Source: a virus
IMG/VR virus record: IMGVR_UViG_3300005537_000290
Location: 1-23,931 of that record
Direction: 5' to 3' (one strand)
DNA length: 23,931 nucleotides
In this document: piece by piece, positions 13,760-20,103 of the stretch
Numbering within the stretch: position 1 is the first letter of the stretch
Layout of the letters: every line of letters starts with the position of its first letter
The notes under the pieces: model-generated
The model's database searches: none
Told to the model about the DNA's origin: nothing
What the model saw: the letters and a program-made list of their open reading frames with translations, nothing else
Translations under genes and position numbers: made by a program

Positions 13760-13783
13760 ATTTGCACATTTTTATATTTTTAA

Positions 13784-14377
13784 ATGATTAAAGTCATCCG
13801 AGAAACGCACGAGACGCCGGAAAGCGTAGCGCACAGGCTATGTGTGGCTGGAGGAGTGAACCGTTTCGGAGAGGCGAACTATCGAGCGGTATGGGGCTGG
13901 AATCGCCTGGGATGGATTGGCGGGAAGTTCGAGGACCGCGACGAGCATGGCAGTCTGATTCGCGAAGTGGTGCAGCTGCGGATGGAGCCGAAATATCCGC
14001 AGGTGAACCGTTGGCACATTGAGCGGTGGATGCCGCCGGAGAGCTATGGCTCGCCAAAGATTTGGTATGCGCAAACGATTGAGCGGGAAGGCGGGCAAAG
14101 CGTGCCGGCACTGGGCCCGTATCCGGTGCTCGGGGACTATGAGCATTGTTTCACGCTGGAAACGCCTGGCGGAGAATTTCTGCAGCTGACATCGACGGTG
14201 GCGGATTGGATTGCCCGAGCGATTGAATTCAGCCGCGGGGTGCGAAGTTCGGAACGGCGCGCGGCGATTTTCCGGCGGGAAGCGAAAGAGGATTTGCAGT
14301 ACGAAAACTGGGCGTATGACGTGATGGACGATGGAGTCCGCGCGTTTGGCGCCCGGCCATTCGTGACAGTGAGTTAA
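13784..14377 (+). CDS. Hypothetical protein downstream of capsid, possible head-tail connector
   Basis: A 197-residue soluble, Trp-rich protein starting at ATG 13784 in an AT-rich leader without an evident ribosome-binding site. It contains recognisable blocks (AHRLCVAGG, NRFGEANYRAVWGWNRLGWIGG, RWHIERWMPPESYGSPKIWYAQTIE, LGPYPVLGDYEHCFTLETP) that look conserved, but I cannot assign a fold. The sequence is neither fibrous nor membrane-associated. A position immediately after the capsid is where adaptor or head-completion proteins often lie, which is the only basis for that suggestion. Confidence 0.75.
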   Translation: MIKVIRETHETPESVAHRLCVAGGVNRFGEANYRAVWGWNRLGWIGGKFEDRDEHGSLIREVVQLRMEPKYPQVNRWHIERWMPPESYGSPKIWYAQTIEREGGQSVPALGPYPVLGDYEHCFTLETPGGEFLQLTSTVADWIARAIEFSRGVRSSERRAAIFRREAKEDLQYENWAYDVMDDGVRAFGARPFVTVS

Positions 14378-14380
14378 AGA

Positions 14381-14403
14381 GTTTCCGGGTTGGAGCAGGA
14401 AAC
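14381..14403 (+). promoter_or_regulatory. GGAGCAG-loop hairpin, copy 2
   Basis: GTTTCC (14381-14386) pairs perfectly with GGAAAC (14398-14403) around a loop ending in TTGGAGCA. It sits in the short leader between two genes, upstream of the AAGGAG ribosome-binding site (14415-14420) of the next gene. Confidence 0.55.
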
Positions 14404-14427
14404 GGAAAAAGCAAAAAGGAGAGAGCA

Positions 14428-15126
14428 ATGCCAAGACCGCAGATACAGTTCGACACGCGAGAAATCGCGGTGATTTGCAACATCAGCGAGCAGACCATGG
14501 GGCCGGTGATGCGCGATTATGGCGCATTCATCGTGCAGGGATGCAAGGAAGGGTTGCGGCTGGTCCGTCACGTAAACGGCGAAATCGAAGAGATTGAATG
14601 CGAGAAGGGGCAGGAATACGCGCTGACCGAGATAACCGGGCGCGACACGCGGGTGGACGTTGGCGAAAAGAATTCGCGGTTGGAGTACGTCTATGCCACA
14701 CAGATTGCGGAAGACTTGGTGCGAGTGATGAACGCCAACGTACCGGTGGGCGCGATCACTGATGATGGAGAGGCTGTCGCGAGCTTTTCCGGTGTGTTTC
14801 TGTGTAAGGGCAACACGCCAACAAAGACGGAGCTGGCAGAGGCGCACGCCAAGCTGAAGCTGTTCTATCAGGGCAGCGTCTCGATGGCGGACGCGTTGTG
14901 GGAGCAGCACCACAATCCGATTTTCATTGATGCGGTGATGCGCCGCGCGGCGCGGTCGCTGGGGCTGATCGATAAGCCGTGGCTGTTCGATACCAAGACG
15001 GCGGAGAAGTGCCCGGCATGCGCGGAGCAGGTGAAAGCCGGAGCGGTGGTTTGCCGGCATTGCGGCTTCGTGCTGGACCAGGCGAAGGCGAAAAAGTTGG
15101 GAATTGGCGAGAAAAGCGCGGCTTAA
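14428..15126 (+). CDS. Hypothetical protein with C-terminal zinc ribbon
   Basis: A 232-residue protein from ATG 14428 with a good AAGGAGAG ribosome-binding region (14415-14422). Residues 195-212 are CPAC ... CRHC (C195, C198, C209, C212), a compact zinc ribbon of the type found at the ends of many small proteins. The body mixes helices and beta-like segments and is not recognised. The zinc ribbon resembles, in spacing style, the one inside the portal (Cys-x2-Cys twice), though the intervening loop differs. A tail- or head-completion role is plausible from position only. Confidence 0.75.
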   Translation: MPRPQIQFDTREIAVICNISEQTMGPVMRDYGAFIVQGCKEGLRLVRHVNGEIEEIECEKGQEYALTEITGRDTRVDVGEKNSRLEYVYATQIAEDLVRVMNANVPVGAITDDGEAVASFSGVFLCKGNTPTKTELAEAHAKLKLFYQGSVSMADALWEQHHNPIFIDAVMRRAARSLGLIDKPWLFDTKTAEKCPACAEQVKAGAVVCRHCGFVLDQAKAKKLGIGEKSAA

Positions 15127-15365
15127 CCGCGTTCTTTGAGGTAGAGCTCAGCGAGCGCAGTAAAAAAGCCCGGCTGGAAGGCATAACTGAGGTGGAGCTT
15201 GGCGTTCGCCTTTAAACGGTCATGGTCGAGGACGTGTGTTCTTTTGCCATCAATAACAATCGAAACCAGACCTAGAGAGTCGTGAAAAAGCATCTGCAAG
15301 GAATGGCCGGGACAGCCTTGCGTCCTGAAGTTAAATTGGACGATCTCGGAGCATGAAGTAGCCAC
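15123..15365 (-). CDS. Possible small minus-strand protein
   Basis: An 80-residue open frame on the minus strand fills the only sizeable gap (256 bases) between + strand genes here. It would start at GTG (15365-15363) and stop at TAA (15125-15123), sharing bases with the opposing stop. The predicted protein is of natural-looking composition, alternating hydrophobic and charged segments (SLGLVSIVIDGKRTHVLDHD, AFQPGFFTALAELYLKE), unlike the Ser/Arg-rich antisense shadows of neighbouring genes. No ribosome-binding site is seen and no family is recognised. It is the only minus-strand candidate in the window, so treat it as tentative. Confidence 0.42.
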   Translation of the reverse strand: MATSCSEIVQFNFRTQGCPGHSLQMLFHDSLGLVSIVIDGKRTHVLDHDRLKANAKLHLSYAFQPGFFTALAELYLKERG

Positions 15366-15382
15366 AACACGAATAGTAATAC

Positions 15383-18370
15383 ATGAGCATCGCCGGTGCC
15401 ATCGATGTGCCCGTGGAGATCATCGGCGGGTTGGTGTGCGATACCGCGCCGGATGTATTGCCGAGCGGGGTATCGCCGGATTGCCAGGATTGCAGTTTTG
15501 CGAAGTCGGCGGTGGAGACCCGGCCAGGTCTTGCACCGCTGGCGCAGCTAAACGGCAACGTGGTGAATTACCTGAAGACGTTTGTGACCTCGAACGGGAC
15601 CAAGCGGGCGATGTCGTTGACGGACATCGCGAATCTTTATAAAGAGACCGCGCCGAACGCGATGACGCTGGTGCAGCAGCTGGCGGACGCAAATCCGCAG
15701 GTTGCGGTGCCGGTCTATGGGAAGTCGACAACGCTGTTTCAACGGGAGTGGATTGCCATCAGCGACGGCCAGAATGGGATCGGCATTCCGCGGCAGTTTG
15801 ATGATGCGCTGCTCGATCGGGTGAGCCAGGAAGGGCCAGGAGTAGCGCCGACAGCGACGGACGAAAACGTCCAGGTCAACGTTGTGGCAAGTCCTGCGGG
15901 AGCGACGCAGCCTGCAGCGGTGGCAATCGCTGTGGCGAGCGAGAGCGGGTTTCTGGTCACCATCACGACGGCCGCGGCACATGGATTGAGCGTCGGGCAG
16001 AGCACCACAATCGCCGGCGTTGGCGTGGCGCAATACAACGGGACTTTTCCGGTGCTGGCGGTGCTGAGCAACGTCAAGTTTCAGTACATTCTGGGAATTT
16101 CTGGGCTGGCCGCGTCGGGCGGCGGAACATCGGCATCGGCGACAGCAACGATTCAGACCACCGCGGCGCATGGATTTGTGGTTGGCCAGCTGGTGACCAC
16201 TGCGGGGATCGCTGTGGGCGGCTACAACGGCACGTTTGCGATTACCGGAGTGCCGGACGCGACACACTTCACGTTTACGGCGCTGACAGGGGGGTTGGCG
16301 GCTTCTGGAAACGGGACGGCATCGGCGGCAGGAAGTATTCCGGCCGGTGTGCACCAAGTCAGCGTCTGCTTCGTAACCAGGAAGGGCTACATCACGAAGC
16401 CGGCGCCACCGGTATCGTGGACCGCGAGCGGCGGAAAGCGCGTGGCGCTGACGGGCATCCCGATCGGGCCGCCGAACGTGGTGCAGCGGATTCTGATTTT
16501 TACCGGAGCGGCGGGAGCGAGCTTTTTCTATTTGCCGCCGGATGCGACGAACATTTATTCCGGGAGCACCATCGTCACGGACAACACGACGACGTCGACG
16601 GTGGTGGACTTTGCGGATGCGGTGCTGCTGGCAGGCACGAATGCGGATGCGCTGTTTGATCTGCAAGTGCTGGGGGAATGCGCGGGAGTGGAATCGTACA
16701 GCGACCGGCTCTTCTGGTGGGGCGAACGCAACAAACTGTTTAATTTGCTGAACATGGAATTTTGCGGCGGGTTCTCGAATCCGGGGCTTCTGCCGAATTT
16801 GCCGCTGGGCTGGACGCCAGATGCAGTGTTCAGTCCTGGCGGAGCATCGGCAAACAAGCTGGGTGGGCCGGTCATCTGGGGCGATGCGTACGCGATTGTG
16901 GGGGATGGCGCGACGCCGACGCGAGGGCTGCTGACGCAAGCGGTCGCGCAAGACTTTTTCAAGGTACCGATCATCCAGGCGAACACCGATTATTCGGTGC
17001 GGGTAAGGGTTTGCAAGAATTTGGCGCTGGCCGCGGGAACGCTGCATGTGAATTTGAAAAGCGTAAGCGGCGCATTCACGACGGTGGGGCTGCAACTGAC
17101 GGCCGCGCAAGTGACCACGGGATACGTGGAGTACACGGCAGACCTGACGGCGCCGCTGACCACGATTCCAGCGGACCTGGTGCTGCAGATTTATGCCGAT
17201 GGAACGCCGACCAATGGCGGGGTCTTCTACATCGGCACCATTCAGATTTATCCGACGCTGCAGCCGTTTTTGAGTTCACAGCTGCGCTCAAGCAAAGCCG
17301 AGGATCCTGAGAGCTATGACGGGACGGACGGCTTCCTAAACATTGCGGAAAACGATGGGTACGCGGTGCGGAATTGCTACGAGCAGCGTGCGCGGCTGTA
17401 TGTGGTGAAAGAGCATTCGCTGCACACCACGCAGGATGACGGAGTGAACGAGCCGGCGCAATGGACGATTGATCGGGTATCGGCGAAGGTCGGAACGCCA
17501 TCGTGCAACGGAGCCGGGCTTGGCGAGGATTGGGCAATCATCGCGGATCGGAATGGGCTGTACATCACGCGCGGCGGCGAACCGGTAAAGATTTCGCAGG
17601 AAGTGGGGCACAGCGCAAGCGGGCAGACGCTGGCCTGGGACCAGATCAACTGGCAGTACGGGTCAACGCTATGGGTGCTGGTAGACACGGAAAAGAAAAA
17701 GATTTTGGTCGGCGCGCCGTTTGGAGCGGCAACGACACCGAGCGCGGTGCTGATGATGGATTATCGCGACATCGATTCCGAACAGGGAATCGAGACCAGT
17801 CCAGCGATCCGGCTGAGTTATCGCGGGCAGAAGATTGTGAGCGACAAAAGCCGGAAGTGGAGTCCGTGGAGCATGTCGGCAAATAGCTGCGCGCTGATCG
17901 AGCGTGCGGACGGAACCGCGCACATTTGGATGGGAGCTGGCGCGGGAGTGCCGGCAGGAACGGACACTGGGTACATCTACGACTTGCTGGAAACGCAGCT
18001 GACGGACTACACGACGAAGCAGCAGATTCCGAGCTATTACACGACAGCGTTCATCCCGCAGCGGGAAGCGAACCAGGCGACACAGAGCCACGAACACCGC
18101 AAGTTTTTCCCGTACCTGGCGACGTACATCGAAGGTTCGGGATTCGTGAATTTCACCGCGCATGTGAACTCGCTGAACTTTACACAGCAGCTGCCATCGC
18201 TGATTTTGTCGAACCCGGCGTACGGAGATTTGGAAATGACGCTGAACGTGCTGGGCGAGCGAGTGGCGTGGAAGATTTCGCAGAGTGGGGCGGCGAGCTG
18301 GTTCCGGCTGCAGAAGTTTACGCCGGCGATGATGGGCGCGCCGTGGAGTCCGGTTCGTGGCGTGAATTAG
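15383..18370 (+). CDS. Large tail protein, propeller-like with internal repeats
   Basis: A 995-residue protein with no signal peptide. Residues ~192-315 hold two copies of a ~60-residue repeat (TTAAAHGLSVGQSTTIAG ... YNGTF ... GLAASGGGT, then TTAAHGFVVGQLVTTAG ... YNGTF ... GLAASGNGT), of a kind seen in phage tail proteins. The remainder has repeated short beta-blade motifs (YSDRLFWWGER, DWAIIADRNGLYITRG, TLWVLVDTEKKKILVGAP, AVLMMDYRDID) suggesting a beta-propeller, as in the tail nozzle proteins of P22-like (gp10) and T7-like (gp12) podoviruses. Such proteins extend the tail below the portal/adaptor ring and carry fibres. ATG 15383 lacks a clear ribosome-binding site. Nozzle identity is inference from repeat character, length and context. 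Confidence 0.85.
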   Translation: MSIAGAIDVPVEIIGGLVCDTAPDVLPSGVSPDCQDCSFAKSAVETRPGLAPLAQLNGNVVNYLKTFVTSNGTKRAMSLTDIANLYKETAPNAMTLVQQLADANPQVAVPVYGKSTTLFQREWIAISDGQNGIGIPRQFDDALLDRVSQEGPGVAPTATDENVQVNVVASPAGATQPAAVAIAVASESGFLVTITTAAAHGLSVGQSTTIAGVGVAQYNGTFPVLAVLSNVKFQYILGISGLAASGGGTSASATATIQTTAAHGFVVGQLVTTAGIAVGGYNGTFAITGVPDATHFTFTALTGGLAASGNGTASAAGSIPAGVHQVSVCFVTRKGYITKPAPPVSWTASGGKRVALTGIPIGPPNVVQRILIFTGAAGASFFYLPPDATNIYSGSTIVTDNTTTSTVVDFADAVLLAGTNADALFDLQVLGECAGVESYSDRLFWWGERNKLFNLLNMEFCGGFSNPGLLPNLPLGWTPDAVFSPGGASANKLGGPVIWGDAYAIVGDGATPTRGLLTQAVAQDFFKVPIIQANTDYSVRVRVCKNLALAAGTLHVNLKSVSGAFTTVGLQLTAAQVTTGYVEYTADLTAPLTTIPADLVLQIYADGTPTNGGVFYIGTIQIYPTLQPFLSSQLRSSKAEDPESYDGTDGFLNIAENDGYAVRNCYEQRARLYVVKEHSLHTTQDDGVNEPAQWTIDRVSAKVGTPSCNGAGLGEDWAIIADRNGLYITRGGEPVKISQEVGHSASGQTLAWDQINWQYGSTLWVLVDTEKKKILVGAPFGAATTPSAVLMMDYRDIDSEQGIETSPAIRLSYRGQKIVSDKSRKWSPWSMSANSCALIERADGTAHIWMGAGAGVPAGTDTGYIYDLLETQLTDYTTKQQIPSYYTTAFIPQREANQATQSHEHRKFFPYLATYIEGSGFVNFTAHVNSLNFTQQLPSLILSNPAYGDLEMTLNVLGERVAWKISQSGAASWFRLQKFTPAMMGAPWSPVRGVN

Positions 18371-18375
18371 AGCAG

Positions 18376-18399
18376 TCCTGTTTGGAGCAGAAAACGGGA
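18376..18399 (+). promoter_or_regulatory. GGAGCAG-loop hairpin, copy 3
   Basis: TCCTGTTT (18376-18383) pairs with AAACGGGA (18392-18399; one G-T wobble) around loop GGAGCAGA. The right arm lies six bases before the GTG start of the next gene and contains its only purine-rich candidate ribosome-binding stretch (GGGA), so folding could mask translation initiation. Confidence 0.6.
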
Positions 18400-18404
18400 A
18401 AACC

Positions 18405-20099
18405 GTGAGCAAAAAACTGACAAAACTTTGGCTAACTTTAGCCGCTGTGATGCTGGGGTGTGTCTTCGCGCCGGCTGCGAGCGCCCAGGGCGGGCCGATC
18501 AATAGTATAGCTCTACGGTATACGCCGAGCGGGGTGCAGTATTTCCCCGGAGCGACGATCACGATTTGCGCGTCGAATGCGACGATACCGCTGAACGGAG
18601 TGTGCACGCCGGCGGAGAATGATGCGAACTGCTGTTTTACGAATGCGGCGATGACGGTGGCCAGCCCGAATCCGACGGCCGCGGACACTTTTGCGAACTA
18701 TCCACCGCTTTTCGGGACCCCTGGAAACTACATCGTCTGCATTTCAGGGAACAATGCGACGCCGAGATGCAGCCCGTATGTGATTCCCTGCGTACCGAGC
18801 GCCGTGGTGGCGGGGTGTGCGACAAATGCAGGAATAGCGCGGCTGCAAATTTCCGGGACGCCGCTGGTGAGCGGGGATTTCAGCACGCCAAGCGCGGGAG
18901 GATGGGGAACCGGCGCAACGATTTCGAGCATTGCAGGGAGTGACAGCGGGTTTCAGTTTACGATCACGGCGGGAACCAGTCCGAGCATAGCGCCAACCAT
19001 CACGCTGACGTTCCATGATGGGCCGTGGACGGCGATCAACAGCGTAAGCGCGAACTGGATTGCTGGAACGGGGAATGTGGCCGATGTCCAGCAATCGAAC
19101 AACCTTTCTTCGATCACGCTGACGTACCTCGATCTGCCGGTAGCGACGAAGACGTACACCTTCAGCGTGCTGCTGTCTGGGCGGTCGAACGTAATTCCGG
19201 TGACGAGTGTGGTGAATCCGGTGGTGTTGAATCCGAGCGGGTTCCAGACGATCACGGGTTTTGGTTTGGGAGTGCCGTCACTCACGTCGACGGGGCTTTC
19301 GACATTCAACGCAGGGATAACCGGAACGGGAAACATCGGGAATCTGGATTTAGGCAGCGCAGCGCTGGGCGCGTCGCATACCTGGAGCGCGGCGCAGACG
19401 TTTCCGGCAAGCTCGATCGCGTGCACGGTATTGATTGGCGGATGCCCGTCGGGCGGAACGACGGTCAGCATCAATGGGGTGTCGCAAGGCAGCGCGGTAA
19501 ATCTGGGAGCTCTGCCGTCGGCGGACGCGAACAATGTGCAGGTGGTGTGGAAGCAAGGTTCGGGCAAAGGATCGGGGGAAGTGCCGGGATCGGGAAATGG
19601 AAGCCAAGTCTGCACGGTGGCCGGATCAATGAGCGGCGGGCACCTAGTGGCGATCGACGCGAACGGGAATTGCATCGACAGTGGATTTCCGATTCAGAAC
19701 CACTACACGCTGGCCAGCGACGTGTCGGTTAGCGCGGCGACGATTACCACGCTGAAAAGCGCGACGATTACGATGCCGTCGACTGGCTGTCCATGTCGGG
19801 CAGATGTGCGATGGGAATTTGGAGCGACAACCTCAAACGCAGGCGGCGTTGAGGCTTGGGTGAGCGATGGCACGAACAACTTCGCTCCTGGAGGAGCGAA
19901 CACCACCGGGTCAGTAGGGCCGCCAACGCAGTTTCATGCAAAAGGCGGCGAATATTCACTTGGAACAGCGTATGCAAACGGCGCAAACGTGACATTCACC
20001 TGGAAAGTGGAGAGTGAGCAGGCGATCACGGTGAGGCAGTCATCGCAATTTGCGCCGGTTGGGGCTTACCTGGACATCACGATTTACCCGAGCAACTAG
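18405..20099 (+). CDS. Exported beta-rich fibre-type protein with Sec signal peptide
   Basis: A 564-residue protein from GTG 18405. Residues 1-28 form a Sec signal peptide: KKLTK, a hydrophobic core (LWLTLAAVMLGCVFA) and an Ala-x-Ala site (PAASA) before QGG. The mature N-terminal ~110 residues hold a beta-sandwich-like, cysteine-containing domain (ATITICAS, GVCTPAEN, CCFTN, GNYIVCISG, CSPYVIPC), reminding me of Ig-like modules at the start of some soil-phage tail proteins. A long Ser/Thr/Gly/Val-rich fibrous middle follows, and a C-terminal jelly-roll-like segment (EAWVSDGTNNFAPGG ... DITIYPSN) typical of fibre tips. The many cysteines fit an oxidising, extracytoplasmic location. It precedes the spike gene by four bases. 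Likely a tail fibre or host-surface protein; how a secreted protein joins a virion is unresolved. Confidence 0.8.
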   Translation: MSKKLTKLWLTLAAVMLGCVFAPAASAQGGPINSIALRYTPSGVQYFPGATITICASNATIPLNGVCTPAENDANCCFTNAAMTVASPNPTAADTFANYPPLFGTPGNYIVCISGNNATPRCSPYVIPCVPSAVVAGCATNAGIARLQISGTPLVSGDFSTPSAGGWGTGATISSIAGSDSGFQFTITAGTSPSIAPTITLTFHDGPWTAINSVSANWIAGTGNVADVQQSNNLSSITLTYLDLPVATKTYTFSVLLSGRSNVIPVTSVVNPVVLNPSGFQTITGFGLGVPSLTSTGLSTFNAGITGTGNIGNLDLGSAALGASHTWSAAQTFPASSIACTVLIGGCPSGGTTVSINGVSQGSAVNLGALPSADANNVQVVWKQGSGKGSGEVPGSGNGSQVCTVAGSMSGGHLVAIDANGNCIDSGFPIQNHYTLASDVSVSAATITTLKSATITMPSTGCPCRADVRWEFGATTSNAGGVEAWVSDGTNNFAPGGANTTGSVGPPTQFHAKGGEYSLGTAYANGANVTFTWKVESEQAITVRQSSQFAPVGAYLDITIYPSN

Positions 20100-20103
20100 A
20101 ACC

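Noticed and set aside
12475-13767. Long minus-strand frame opposite the capsid gene (~430 codons)
   Set aside because: Antisense shadow caused by the biased codon composition of the + strand gene; product is His/Arg/Gln-rich with no recognisable fold.
13762-13778. TTGCAC and TATATT as a possible promoter before the 13784 gene
   Set aside because: The two elements are only five bases apart, far short of the ~17-base spacing of a sigma-70 promoter.
15548-17110. Long minus-strand frame opposite the large tail gene (~520 codons)
   Set aside because: Arg/His-rich shadow with no motif; the + strand protein has internal repeats and coherent structure.
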